42,149 nt of DNA from a virus: IMG/VR virus record IMGVR_UViG_3300009405_000008, positions 1 through 42,149 of that record. One strand, given 5' to 3'. The translations under genes and the position numbers were made by a program. This document shows positions 18,439 to 27,153 of this stretch, piece after piece (positions within the stretch are counted from its first letter, which is position 1; each line of letters opens with the position of its first letter). The notes under the pieces were generated by a model. It was not told the origin of the DNA. It did not search any database and saw nothing but the letters and a program-made list of their open reading frames with translations.

Positions 18439-19138
18439 TTTTGTGTTTCTCCAACAAATTTTGCACTTCGATTAGTTTCGCATATTGTAGCCGAAGTTCT
18501 GGTGGTACATCGCCGTGCGGCAGGGTACAACCGAAGTGCGTGAATGGACGCACTCCGATTTCCCCCGTCGCGTGGCAAAGTTGCATATCCGTGCCCTTTG
18601 GTCCCCACTCGGTTAACGGATTCCGTAGCAACTCATCGAACAGGGAGAGTTCAACAAGAGTGAATCCATAACCAATCACGTCGACTTCAACTATGTGAGG
18701 TCCGCCCTCGATGTATTCGACCGGATTCAGTACGAGTTCCGGATCGAACATACTCAAGCTCGGGTCACGTTTACGCAATGCAATCGAAAACTCAGGTCTG
18801 CCTCGAGCGTAGGTGTGCAGACCGATGAACCGCTTCTGTGATTCCAGCAACACATCGAGACCATCTACAGGGAAACCCCAATGATCGTCCTCGATAAATA
18901 GTATATGCGAAAATCCTTGTTCTTTGGCCTTCGCTACTCCGGTGGCTTGGGCTTTGTGAAGAGGCGAACGGTATATGTGGTCGAATTGTATCGACTGACC
19001 GTACATAACCTTCTGCGCCGCGTACCACTCTGTAAAGTGTGGCCAGAATTTTTCGTGTTCATCGAATCTGCACACCCACACCAGGATGCGCTTACTCGAG
19101 AGTGAGGAACACGGCTGTGTGTCCCGTCGTATCTCCAT
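18290..19138 (-). CDS. GT-A glycosyltransferase-like protein in the capsid gene block
   Basis: The roughly 282-residue product has the look of a GT-A fold enzyme: a first strand ILVWVCRFDEHEKFWP, a helix HKAQATGVAKAKEQGF, then HILFIEDDHWGFP, where EDDH at about 83-86 occupies the DxD metal-binding position, followed by a VDVIGYGFTLVELSLFDEL segment. The annotation is therefore glycosyltransferase-like with unknown donor and acceptor. I start at ATG 19138 (GGAAGG ten bases upstream); the frame stays open to 19234, and a later start is possible. It overlaps the upstream structural gene by 47 bases and the downstream gene by 149. Its place among head genes raises the idea that it modifies a virion protein. 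Confidence 0.6.
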   Translation of the reverse strand: MEIRRDTQPCSSLSSKRILVWVCRFDEHEKFWPHFTEWYAAQKVMYGQSIQFDHIYRSPLHKAQATGVAKAKEQGFSHILFIEDDHWGFPVDGLDVLLESQKRFIGLHTYARGRPEFSIALRKRDPSLSMFDPELVLNPVEYIEGGPHIVEVDVIGYGFTLVELSLFDELLRNPLTEWGPKGTDMQLCHATGEIGVRPFTHFGCTLPHGDVPPELRLQYAKLIEVQNLLEKHKNGYRPGSEGRSISELVERRTGRVAGAEEGDSGRTWREQQDQETPGVSTT

Positions 19139-19901
19139 CCGCAAGGCACCTTCCAACAGTGGGTTCCGTGGTGAGGTCAACCGCGTTCGTGCCTCCACCA
19201 CCAATGGTCTGCACAGCTCCGGCAACGCCGTCACTGAGAGTGAGAATATCTCCCTTCACGGTTGCGAGATCGGTCAATGCGGTGTACACGCCTCTTGTCT
19301 GCGCCCAACCGAAGTAGTTCGCGGTCATGGCGGCCATCGAACCACCAACAACCATCGCATCGGTTGCAGCAGTGGCTGGACGAGCTTTCCAGGTCATCAG
19401 GCCGGTGATCATGATGTCCGACGCAGTCGTGAGCAGCACTTTGATCGCATCGTACAGCCGCAGGTCGGTCACGTTGCTCGCCGTCGCGGTGTTGCCGCGT
19501 ACACGGTAGGTATACCCCTCACCAGCATCATCAGTGATGGAAACGTAGCCACCCGCGTACTGGTTCAGTGTAACCCCACTAACGTCCGTCGAGCTAATGC
19601 GAATCTGCGTGTCACCGACACTATTGTATCCGCTACCCGCAGCAGCGAGAACGCCGTCCGTATCGGCGAGAGCCGTCGCAGACACATCCTGCGAAACGAT
19701 GAGACCAACAGCCGTGGTGGCCACGTACTTCGTGTACCGCCAACGCCTGCCGTCTTCGCACTCCAGCAGCGTACCCACAGGGAAGTTCTGGGTCTCGCTG
19801 TTTTCGTGTACATCCGGATCACCGGCGATCCCGCCACCGATTTTGAACTTGTTCCCAACGATCAGACCCTGTTCGTCAGGATAGATAATTGCGCGTGCCA
19901 T
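19092..19901 (-). CDS. Virion structural protein, possible capsid decoration
   Basis: The 269-residue product follows the capsid gene by twelve bases and has the best ribosome binding site in the region (AAGGAGGGA before ATG 19901). It is rich in small residues and beta strands (GLIVGNKFKIGGGIAGD, QIRISSTDVSGVTLNQYAGGYVSITDDAGEGYTYRV), with an Ala/Thr-rich middle and a C-terminus predicted to be an extended beta structure. This is what decoration or head-fibre proteins downstream of capsid genes look like. No family signature is clear enough to be specific. Confidence 0.6.
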   Translation of the reverse strand: MARAIIYPDEQGLIVGNKFKIGGGIAGDPDVHENSETQNFPVGTLLECEDGRRWRYTKYVATTAVGLIVSQDVSATALADTDGVLAAAGSGYNSVGDTQIRISSTDVSGVTLNQYAGGYVSITDDAGEGYTYRVRGNTATASNVTDLRLYDAIKVLLTTASDIMITGLMTWKARPATAATDAMVVGGSMAAMTANYFGWAQTRGVYTALTDLATVKGDILTLSDGVAGAVQTIGGGGTNAVDLTTEPTVGRCLADGDTTGHTAVFLTLE

Positions 19902-19913
19902 GTCTATCCCTCC

Positions 19914-20885
19914 TTAAGCGGTGACCGCGGTGAGAACGCCCTGCCTCTTCAGCTTGTTGCAGGTCATCTGGCACCCGAGCACCACAAATGCGACCTGAGA
20001 CAGCTGGTTGTACGGAGACTGGAACGGCGTTTTGGTGAGATTCACTCCACTCTGAACCTTGAACTTCAAGAACTCAGTGTTGAGGAAATAGATGTGGTTC
20101 GCGGCGACGTTGGACTCCTTGATAATCGGAGCACCGTTGAAAGCCGGTTTGCCGTTGAAGATGGCTTTCTTCTTGTTCGTCGACTGGAACCGCGAGTATC
20201 CGGTACCACTCATGGCGTTCTGGTAGCTGCCATAGATGTCCAGCGGCATGAAGATACCGTCGGGCGTTTCTCCACCATCGGATACGTTGTTCCACGCGGT
20301 GTTCATGGCAGCGATACCATCGTACACGCCGGTACCCGTCTGGGTGAGAAAGGTCGTGGCCGTGGCGCTGTAATAGTTGCGCCAGACGTCAAGAGTGGCA
20401 CGATTCAAGCCACCGAGCGTTCCCGTAGTGGGATCGTCGGCAACAATGTCCTGCATCCCAAGCATCGAGACGCCGGCCTGTGCGCTCCACATCGCAACGT
20501 TGACCTGATTGCGAAGGGTCTTGAAGCTGTTCTGGGTACGAGCTGCGAGCAGACCCATAGCATTGGAAGCTTTACGCGCCTCGGTCTTGTCATCAAACGC
20601 GATGGTGATCGGCACGACCACGTAGCGCGGCTTATAGAAAGCCTTGGTGATGATTTCGACTTCGTCCGTGTTAAGCTCCTGATGCCCTTGAATCCACTCT
20701 GCCGTGTTCTCCTCGTACTCGACTGCTTCGGCGTATTCCTTACCACCCGTTTCCATCTCGAGAGCGAAACGCCGCAACCACTGAAAAGTTTCCGGTACGT
20801 CGAAAACGTTGTCCGTGATTCGCTTGCGCTCCGAACGCATGGTAAGGCTCCAAGCAGTATCCCATTGTTCAGTAGTCGTCTGCAA
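19914..20885 (-). CDS. Major capsid protein, HK97-like
   Basis: The 323-residue product has the pattern of a major capsid protein family found beside scaffold and portal genes: an N-terminal SLTMRSERKRITDNVFD...WLRRF helix, a long spine-helix region (TEARKASNAMGLLAARTQNSFKTLRNQVNVAM), and near the end GKPAFNGAPIIKES...HIYFLNTEFLKF, the usual C-terminal strand leading to a P-domain. The likely start is TTG 20885 (AGAGGA five bases upstream), because a stop blocks the frame just before it and the family normally has residues ahead of SLTMRSE; ATG at residue 16, with GGAG seven bases upstream, is the alternative. Codon use is visibly more GC-rich than neighbours, as expected of a highly expressed gene. 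Confidence 0.9.
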   Translation of the reverse strand: MQTTTEQWDTAWSLTMRSERKRITDNVFDVPETFQWLRRFALEMETGGKEYAEAVEYEENTAEWIQGHQELNTDEVEIITKAFYKPRYVVVPITIAFDDKTEARKASNAMGLLAARTQNSFKTLRNQVNVAMWSAQAGVSMLGMQDIVADDPTTGTLGGLNRATLDVWRNYYSATATTFLTQTGTGVYDGIAAMNTAWNNVSDGGETPDGIFMPLDIYGSYQNAMSGTGYSRFQSTNKKKAIFNGKPAFNGAPIIKESNVAANHIYFLNTEFLKFKVQSGVNLTKTPFQSPYNQLSQVAFVVLGCQMTCNKLKRQGVLTAVTA

Positions 20886-20900
20886 TTGGATCCTCTTTCG

Positions 20901-22004
20901 CTACTGTGTGAACCCCGGTATCTGCGCTATGGCCGTCTCAGCCTGTTGTGGGGACATAGCACCTCCTGGGGCAACGAATTGCTGCACAGGCGCGGCCACA
21001 GGGACCGGTCCGGCAGCGGCTTGTTGGGCTGAGATTACTTGCTGTTCCGTGTTCTGGATCTGCTGTGACTGTTGCCCAGCTATACCCGCCGCATACTCAA
21101 AAGCACTCATTACGGTGTGGGGGCGTCCCGTCGCAGGGTTTACTTTCCCATGATAGTCGAGTATGCCGTCCGAATACCGATCTAAGAGTACGCCGTACTT
21201 CGCTCGGGCTTCCTGAACCTCAGAGTCAATCGTGGTACTCCGCTGTGTTTCGAGGGTGCCGGATACGTTCTGCATGTTCTGCGACAATGTTGCAATTTCC
21301 TGCTTCAGGGATGCGATTTCAGCCGTCGCTGCTTGCACCTCTTGTGCTGCAAGATGTTTGCTCACATTGTACACAGTCATTGCTTCGTTCCAACCCTCCT
21401 GCTGCGGAGAGTATCCGTAGTTAGCAAGTAACTGTACTGCTTCCTGGCCAGGTGCAGCCAGAGCGGTAGTCGTAGGTTGTCCGTTCGTAGGTTGCGCCCC
21501 TGCGGGCGTAGGCTGTTGTGGTATACCAGCAGTGGCCGCCTGTACAGATTGCAAATGCTGCTCTGCTTGGGCACGCATGTTCTGTACCTCAGCAAGTTGT
21601 GCCTGGTAACTTGCGTTGAGAGCTTGTGCGGTCGCGGCAAGTGGCTGGTATTCGGGCGGTACCTGATCAGGCGTTACCCTCGTCCAGTCCTGCAACTGGT
21701 TCGGGTTGAACGGCTGAGCAGTAGCTGGTACCGGCTGTCCAGGAGCTTGCGGCACTGCCCCAGGTTGTGCTTGTGGAACTGGTTGCGCCGTAGCGGGCTG
21801 TACCATCTGTGCAGCAGCAGGCACCGCGTCGAGATTCGGTGGAGGAGTGCCAAAACCTGGCATATCGTCTTCAACATCCTCCACTGGCGCGGCTTGCATT
21901 GGATCAGGCGTCTGACCCACAGGTGCAGGCGGTACAACGCTTTGCGGCTGAGGAGGAGCAACTACTCCTCCATCGGGTGTTGGTACACCGGTAGGAAAGT
22001 TCAT
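20901..22004 (-). CDS. Scaffolding-like protein
   Basis: The 367-residue product lies between the portal-linked genes and the capsid gene, the usual scaffold position. It starts with a Pro/Gln/Ala-rich disordered half, continues in a long coiled coil (ASYQAQLAEVQNMRAQAEQHLQSVQ and AAQEVQAATAEIASLKQEIATL) and ends in another disordered Gln/Ala-rich tail. Such proteins assemble with capsid subunits and then leave. The start ATG 22004 has AAGGAG seven bases upstream, right after a TGTTCA-GGAAA-TGAACA hairpin. A tiny out-of-frame ATG-AGA-TGA lies between the SD and the start. Confidence 0.75.
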   Translation of the reverse strand: MNFPTGVPTPDGGVVAPPQPQSVVPPAPVGQTPDPMQAAPVEDVEDDMPGFGTPPPNLDAVPAAAQMVQPATAQPVPQAQPGAVPQAPGQPVPATAQPFNPNQLQDWTRVTPDQVPPEYQPLAATAQALNASYQAQLAEVQNMRAQAEQHLQSVQAATAGIPQQPTPAGAQPTNGQPTTTALAAPGQEAVQLLANYGYSPQQEGWNEAMTVYNVSKHLAAQEVQAATAEIASLKQEIATLSQNMQNVSGTLETQRSTTIDSEVQEARAKYGVLLDRYSDGILDYHGKVNPATGRPHTVMSAFEYAAGIAGQQSQQIQNTEQQVISAQQAAAGPVPVAAPVQQFVAPGGAMSPQQAETAIAQIPGFTQ

Positions 22005-22016
22005 CTCATTTCTCCT

Positions 22017-22033
22017 TGTTCATTTCCTGAACA
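22017..22033 (-). promoter_or_regulatory. Start-codon hairpin, copy B
   Basis: On the coding strand this reads TGTTCA-GGAAA-TGAACA. The stem is followed directly by the AAGGAG ribosome binding site of the scaffold gene, with ATG 22004 another seven bases on. Loop orientation matches the other three copies. Confidence 0.7.
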
Positions 22034-22061
22034 TTTGGGCTGACACGTCGCCTCCGCCCGG

Positions 22062-22607
22062 TCACGCAGCTTCTGGATCATCTGCGCCCCGTTCGACGTT
22101 TGCGAGCACCCTATTGGTGTATTCGTCCGTAAGCTGGTCAGGACGAACCGTCTCGATCCCGTATTTCGCTCCGTTACCTGAGTGGACTGCATCGAGTACC
22201 TTCTTTTCTATTTTGGGTATCTCGGAAAGATCCCACGTGGTGAGTTCCGCAAGGGGATCAGGTGCAGCCGGAGGTGGAGTAAATGGTTTCCCTGGTCCGT
22301 TGTACCCTTCGGGGTAAGCTGGCTCAGCTGTGCCGTGTACTGGATCACTCGCCTCGTAAAGGCCAAGCTCCCGCAATACTTCTTCTTTATGGCCTTTCGA
22401 ACGGATGAAACGTCCCAGTGCTGGCACATACTTGCCATACATACTGCTGTCGTTCGGGTTGGAGAATAAAATCGACCCAAAGTTTATTTCCAGTGGGATG
22501 GCACAATCTGGACACAGAGGCACAAATGGATCACCGTCTGGATTCCAGTTGTTGAAATTGTTCACTCGTCCATCGCACTTCGGACAGAAGTAATCATGCT
22601 TTGCCAT
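22062..22607 (-). CDS. Zinc-ribbon protein next to portal
   Basis: The 181-residue product starts with a CxxC...CxxC zinc ribbon (FCPKCDGRV and PLCPDCAIPLE, about residues 8-36), of the FmdB-like type often found next to phage portals and capsid genes. The rest is charged and probably helical, with a Pro-rich hinge (GPGKPFTPPPAAPDP). Its start lies one base after the portal stop behind GGAG. A role as assembly or packaging accessory is inferred from position; nothing catalytic is seen. Confidence 0.65.
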   Translation of the reverse strand: MAKHDYFCPKCDGRVNNFNNWNPDGDPFVPLCPDCAIPLEINFGSILFSNPNDSSMYGKYVPALGRFIRSKGHKEEVLRELGLYEASDPVHGTAEPAYPEGYNGPGKPFTPPPAAPDPLAELTTWDLSEIPKIEKKVLDAVHSGNGAKYGIETVRPDQLTDEYTNRVLANVERGADDPEAA

Positions 22608-22608
22608 T

Positions 22609-24660
22609 TTACGCTCCTATACTCTCAAGTTGTCCCTGTCCTTGCGTCGTTTGCTCTGCAACCTCCTGCGCATTGGATTGTACCAACTGCTGGAGATTGT
22701 TTGCTGGAACCTGTCCACTCGCAGAACGTGACATAGGAACGTGGCCGGAGGTTTGTGATTCGATGGATTGCACATGTTCCTGTACATGCTCCAGGACCAC
22801 ATTCATGACCATCTGCTGCACCTCTGGTGGCAACGCTTGGAATTCGGGTGACTGTGCGATATTGTTCGGATCGTGGATGGTGATGTGTACCGGGTGGTCT
22901 TCGCCTGGCGTCACGCCTGGGTTCTGTCCACGCATGAGGTACACGATGTTTTCCATCTGTGCGAGCCGAATAGTATCGCTTCGTCCTCCGCCCTTTAGGA
23001 GTCGCGCGGGGTTGCCAAGTACGTCTTCGTACGCACTTAGATACACCGCATCCAACGCAACTCTGTCTACATTTGGACTACTAACCATTCGATCGTAAAC
23101 TGCTGTGATCAACTCCCTGTTAGCAGGTGAACTGATCGGACCGCCACTACGAATATGCACGGATAGATTGTACTCGTAAAGGAAGTCCTTCTGTGTCAAC
23201 GCAACAAAGTTTGCCTGTTCGTCGCCACGTGAAATGTCTGCGATTAGACCCATCGGAGGATAGCGTGGATCACGGAACATACGAAACGAATTGTCCAGCA
23301 CCGTTGTATGTACACCACCTACCCTGTCGAGGATCCACTCGCGATTCATGGAACCTTCTGCACCACGTTGGGCGCTTTCTGTAGCACTTTGCCTCGCGCC
23401 GCCAATGCTTAACGTGTCGACACGAAGTGTTTCTGCTTCGTACTGGTGTAAGTCGGCCTCAAGCGACACCTGGTCGGGCACCGATGCGGACCAGTTTACC
23501 GGCGACAGGCCATTTACCGGGTCGTTGAGCTTCACTACGTCGCCATCCTCGATATTCTTCAGTTGCTCCTCGAGGTCCGGGTTATTGATCGCTTCACGGC
23601 GACTAATCGCAATGAGACGTGCAAACCGCTTGAGCAAGTCCGCACGACGCGATACGCTCTCTACGGTTAGGTTCTCAATGTCCCGCACATAGTCCATTGG
23701 TGCCCGTGCGTGGAAACCTTCCAACCCATCGTCAATCTTCAACGGGATGAACGGTACGCCACTGGTAAAGATCGAGCCTTCACCAGGGGTAAACCCCACT
23801 ACGCGCTCCTGGCCCGTGATGGGATCTCCCACTTCGATTGGCTCTACCGCACGGAATGGATGGTCCCGTTCCTCGATCTCAGTGGGTACACCTGGTGCAA
23901 ACGTAATCAACTTCTGCTCCCACCGGTCGTGGATTTCCACCAGTTGTACGTATTCTCCGTTAGCTTTCGACTGGTTACGGAAGTCCCCTTGGAGTTGGGT
24001 TGTCAACGTGTCGGTACCGAAATCCGCAAATACTTCTGGATGTACGTTGCCGTTCGGTAATTGGGACTTGTTCGAGTTGTAGCGGGGATTGTCTATAACG
24101 AATTGCCTCGGCACATCCATGAAGTCCATCACGTACCGCGTTGCGTTGAGATCATGCGGAGGGCACATGAAGTCTACGCCAATGTTTGTCGCTGGACGCC
24201 ATTGGAAGTACGGTAAGCCAACTTGGTCACTGTTGTTTATCGCGTACGGTTGGAACGAACCCTGCATACTTGCCACATATCCCATCTTGCCCCAACCAAT
24301 GGAGCGAACAACCGCATCAATCAGCATTTGCGTCACGTGCTTCTTTACGCCAAGTAGACGGATCAACTCTTGTCCGGCGGCTTCCAACCGTGTGGATGAC
24401 TCTTTAAGGTCGAATGGCATCCGTTCCGCGTATGGTTTCACCTTCACATCTACCCGTGGGTCGGGTATTACCGACGATACGAGTATCTGACGAAGGAGTG
24501 GGTACATTCGCGAGAACTTCACGATGCGTCGGACGCCATTTATTTCGAAGCGCATATTGAGATTGTTGACATTCCGCTGCCACTCGAGATTCTTCGAGTC
24601 GAGGAACGCCCGTTGCTGATCCATCTCATTACGCCAAAAATCACGTTGTTCTGGTGTCAT
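22609..24660 (-). CDS. Portal protein
   Basis: The 683-residue product sits directly after the large terminase, overlapping its stop as ATGA, and before the scaffold and capsid genes, which is the standard portal position. The N-terminus has the helical LRQILVSSVIPDP... clip/stem-type region after an aromatic start (MTPEQRDFWRNEMDQQRAFL), and there is a typical central helical barrel segment with repeated ARLIAISRREAINNPDLEEQL-type sequence. The Gln/Ser-rich C-terminus (QSIESQTSGHVPMSRSASGQ) resembles short-tailed phage portals. Twelve copies would form the DNA entry channel. The length fits podovirus-type portals. Assignment is by gene order and overall pattern. Confidence 0.85.
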   Translation of the reverse strand: MTPEQRDFWRNEMDQQRAFLDSKNLEWQRNVNNLNMRFEINGVRRIVKFSRMYPLLRQILVSSVIPDPRVDVKVKPYAERMPFDLKESSTRLEAAGQELIRLLGVKKHVTQMLIDAVVRSIGWGKMGYVASMQGSFQPYAINNSDQVGLPYFQWRPATNIGVDFMCPPHDLNATRYVMDFMDVPRQFVIDNPRYNSNKSQLPNGNVHPEVFADFGTDTLTTQLQGDFRNQSKANGEYVQLVEIHDRWEQKLITFAPGVPTEIEERDHPFRAVEPIEVGDPITGQERVVGFTPGEGSIFTSGVPFIPLKIDDGLEGFHARAPMDYVRDIENLTVESVSRRADLLKRFARLIAISRREAINNPDLEEQLKNIEDGDVVKLNDPVNGLSPVNWSASVPDQVSLEADLHQYEAETLRVDTLSIGGARQSATESAQRGAEGSMNREWILDRVGGVHTTVLDNSFRMFRDPRYPPMGLIADISRGDEQANFVALTQKDFLYEYNLSVHIRSGGPISSPANRELITAVYDRMVSSPNVDRVALDAVYLSAYEDVLGNPARLLKGGGRSDTIRLAQMENIVYLMRGQNPGVTPGEDHPVHITIHDPNNIAQSPEFQALPPEVQQMVMNVVLEHVQEHVQSIESQTSGHVPMSRSASGQVPANNLQQLVQSNAQEVAEQTTQGQGQLESIGA

Positions 24661-26102
24661 AATATCCCGTCAGCATATACTGGTTCGGTTAGATCGTAAC
24701 GTCCCTGAGATGGACTTGTACGCGCATCGAGTTCTGCGAGGATGCCCTCAAGTGTGAACGCATTCACTGGCGATTCGCCGGCTCTACGTTCGCCGGGTGG
24801 AAAACAGTGCATACACGCATACCGCACTTCGTCACCTACGTGGTCCTCTCCACCCTTCTCAACGTCTTCCGATACGCCGTCTTTTTTCTTCAGTGCGGGT
24901 ACTGTACGGAAAAAGTTGTCGTTCCAACCCTTGAACGCACGTAGTTGGCCTTGTGCGAACAGGGTACGCATCAGTCGCCAACCGTTGATCCGGTCGTCTA
25001 CTCCTTGGCTGAGTACAATCCCTTCTTCGAGGAATATGTCTGCGCTGGAGTTGGCGAGTTCTTCACTGCGGAGACGCCGGCGAGTCCACATATCTGGCGG
25101 TGCGATGAAGACCTCTGGTTGCCGTCTTCGCAGGTACGGATTGTTGTCGACAAATTGTTTGATGTTCTGTGCGTGTTGGTTCGCTGCTTGGTCACCTCGA
25201 TAGTATTCACCGATTCGGTACATTCGCTTGTCTGGGTCCATGGTGTACAAGCCAAACGAGGTTGGTGCAAGTTCGCCGTAGTCCATCACTCCGTAGATTG
25301 GCCAAGATGGAGGAATTGGAAACGGATCGATCTCGATTTTTGCACGATTAAAGTTCGAGAAGAACTGTCCTGGGTATATATCCCAGTTACCGTCGAGATA
25401 CGCCGAGCCAAGCTGTGGATCGTGTGCGACAAACCTCCGCAGTACCTTCACATAGTTTGGATCTGCCTGCATCAACGCGGGGTTGTCTTGCACTTTTGCG
25501 GGCAAGAATACATAGTCGTCGGGGTTCTCGTCTTCGTTATAATCCCGGTCAATCCACAGACGTTTGACCCAGAGGTGACCGATACCCCCAGGGTTTCCCG
25601 TAGCCCACATAACAGGGCTGATTCCTGGTTTCGAGGTACGATTCGACTGGGATAAGACGTGCCACATTGTTTCTGTAAACTGTGTAACCTCTTCCACTGC
25701 GACAAAGTCAAATTCTCGCCCCGCGTAATTGAAGATATCCTCTTCGTGTTGTGCGTGTCCGAATACAAGTTTACTTTCCTCAGGACCGGGTACAGTGAGT
25801 ACACTTTCGTTCTTCGTGTACCAATCTCGCATGAATGGGAATTGCATAAACAACGGCAAAACGTGGTTGCCGTAGAGTTCCGGGTAAGTTCGCCGAATGA
25901 GCAGACCAACTGTTCCCGGAAACTCCGTGAGAAGTGCGAGCATTATCATCCGTGCTGCGTGACTCTTTCCTCCGCCCTTTGCTCCACCGTAAAACGGATA
26001 TCGGTGGGTGCCACTTCGTATAACATCATATAGCCATCGCTGTTTGTCCTGCAATGCGATGTTGATGTCCCAAGTTGAGCCAGCAGTGGATTTCTTAGCC
26101 AT
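24657..26102 (-). CDS. terL: Terminase large subunit
   Basis: This is the ATPase-nuclease that packages DNA into heads. Walker A is GGAKGGGKS at residues 39-47; Walker B is FDFVAVEEVTQ at about 130, with the catalytic acidic pair. A motif III-like segment follows (MWATGNPGG). The C-terminal RNase H-like nuclease starts at IYGVMDYGELAPTSFGL, whose Asp is the first metal ligand; FIAPPDMW and GDEVRYACM are further candidate acidic sites. The length of 481 is normal. It overlaps the previous gene's stop by eight bases. The headful or cos nature of packaging cannot be read, though the circular assembly is compatible with headful or with terminal repeats. Confidence 0.95.
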   Translation of the reverse strand: MAKKSTAGSTWDINIALQDKQRWLYDVIRSGTHRYPFYGGAKGGGKSHAARMIMLALLTEFPGTVGLLIRRTYPELYGNHVLPLFMQFPFMRDWYTKNESVLTVPGPEESKLVFGHAQHEEDIFNYAGREFDFVAVEEVTQFTETMWHVLSQSNRTSKPGISPVMWATGNPGGIGHLWVKRLWIDRDYNEDENPDDYVFLPAKVQDNPALMQADPNYVKVLRRFVAHDPQLGSAYLDGNWDIYPGQFFSNFNRAKIEIDPFPIPPSWPIYGVMDYGELAPTSFGLYTMDPDKRMYRIGEYYRGDQAANQHAQNIKQFVDNNPYLRRRQPEVFIAPPDMWTRRRLRSEELANSSADIFLEEGIVLSQGVDDRINGWRLMRTLFAQGQLRAFKGWNDNFFRTVPALKKKDGVSEDVEKGGEDHVGDEVRYACMHCFPPGERRAGESPVNAFTLEGILAELDARTSPSQGRYDLTEPVYADGIL

Positions 26103-26730
26103 CCGGGTTACCTCGTTGTGCGTTCATCAACCTTGTAACTCCGGTTGCTCGTTCCTCGGTGATGCCAATGAGCCGTTCGTCGAACGCGAGCTTGTCGATT
26201 TCCGCATGGACGCGTTGTGCGTTGGTGTCACATGCATCGAGTAGCCAAGCTGCCTCGTCGCTGAAGAGCCAGTCGAACACACTGTCGCCGGATAACCATT
26301 CTTTTTTATACTGGAGGATGCGATCCATTACGGTAAATGCGTTAAGGTCAAGTTCCTTGGCAATTCGCCATCTACTCCACCCAGCATCAGACATTTCCAC
26401 CGCGAGCGGTACCCACTCCAATTCCTCCCTGTGCCAACGTCGCAGAAGTTGTACGCCTTCTTCCATCACACGGAGCATTAGATGCACGCAAAAGGCCATC
26501 TCGCGTTGTTCTGCAACAAGTTGTTCGGCTGGCGTCTGACGGGAGAATGTTTGGCTCGAGTAGTCACTTATGTTGGTGGTTAAGTCACTCTGTTTGACGT
26601 ACTTCCTGAACGGGACTCCCACCCATCTGCGCATCCCGTTCGTTGTGTACTGATCCCCCTGGTAGTGCTTCATTTTCGCCCGTGGACGCGGAGTCGACGA
26701 CTGTGACGTTTGCTTCGATTGGTCGGCCAT
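26095..26730 (-). CDS. HTH protein upstream of TerL, candidate small terminase
   Basis: The 211-residue product ends just inside the TerL gene. A helix-turn-helix-like segment (MSDAGWSRWRIAKELDLNAFTVMDRILQY, around residues 110-140) follows a helical part (REMAFCVHLMLRVMEEGVQLLRRWHRE). Small terminases have an HTH and sit in just this place, so that is the leading guess, with the next upstream gene as rival. GGGGGA lies six bases before ATG 26730. Its first 146 bases also code for the C-terminus of the upstream HTH protein in another frame. Confidence 0.55.
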   Translation of the reverse strand: MADQSKQTSQSSTPRPRAKMKHYQGDQYTTNGMRRWVGVPFRKYVKQSDLTTNISDYSSQTFSRQTPAEQLVAEQREMAFCVHLMLRVMEEGVQLLRRWHREELEWVPLAVEMSDAGWSRWRIAKELDLNAFTVMDRILQYKKEWLSGDSVFDWLFSDEAAWLLDACDTNAQRVHAEIDKLAFDERLIGITEERATGVTRLMNAQRGNPDG

Positions 26731-27151
26731 TTGGATCCCCCGTTTTCGGAGTGTATTCGCTGATGTTGAGGTTAATCTGTACCCCTTGTGTTTGCTGTGT
26801 TTGCATCAGCTCTTTGGCCGTACCGAACATCTCAGTGCGTGCTTCCGCGAGCAACCTGCGACATTCTTCGTAGTCCCCGAGCGCGTCACGTTTTTTGTAC
26901 AGTGCCTCGATGCGGCGTAGTCGTTCGACCTGATTTGCGATGGGTACTTCTGCGATCAGAGCGAGCCTATTCGTCTGAGCACTCGCAAAGAGTTTTTCGG
27001 CGGCAACTGTGGCAAGCTCCCGACGAACGAAAGCTGCACTGGTGTTGAACTTCTTTGCGATGTCCGTGATTTTGGCGCGCTCGTAGACGAGCATACTAAT
27101 GGCAACCGCAAGGTCGATGGTGGTTTTTTTCGATAGTTGTGCATCAGGCAT
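26585..27151 (-). CDS. HTH protein, second small-terminase candidate
   Basis: The roughly 188-residue product has an N-terminal HTH (AVAISMLVYERAKITDIAKKFNTSAAFVRREL) and a helical arm (VERLRRIEALYKKRDALGDYEECRRLLAEARTEMF). The remainder is flexible and Gly/Ser/Asp-rich. I start at ATG 27151, two bases after the upstream stop; ORF extension to 27187 is possible. It may be a small terminase or a DNA-binding regulator of the late operon. Note the 146-base two-frame overlap with the next gene. Confidence 0.6.
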   Translation of the reverse strand: MPDAQLSKKTTIDLAVAISMLVYERAKITDIAKKFNTSAAFVRRELATVAAEKLFASAQTNRLALIAEVPIANQVERLRRIEALYKKRDALGDYEECRRLLAEARTEMFGTAKELMQTQQTQGVQINLNISEYTPKTGDPNGRPIEANVTVVDSASTGENEALPGGSVHNERDAQMGGSPVQEVRQTE

Positions 27152-27153
27152 GG

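Noticed and set aside
19086-21032. 648-codon open frame on the + strand opposite the capsid and decoration genes
   Set aside because: It is a shadow of GC-rich coding on the other strand; the product is rich in Arg/His with no domain pattern, and the opposite strand has a clear capsid gene.
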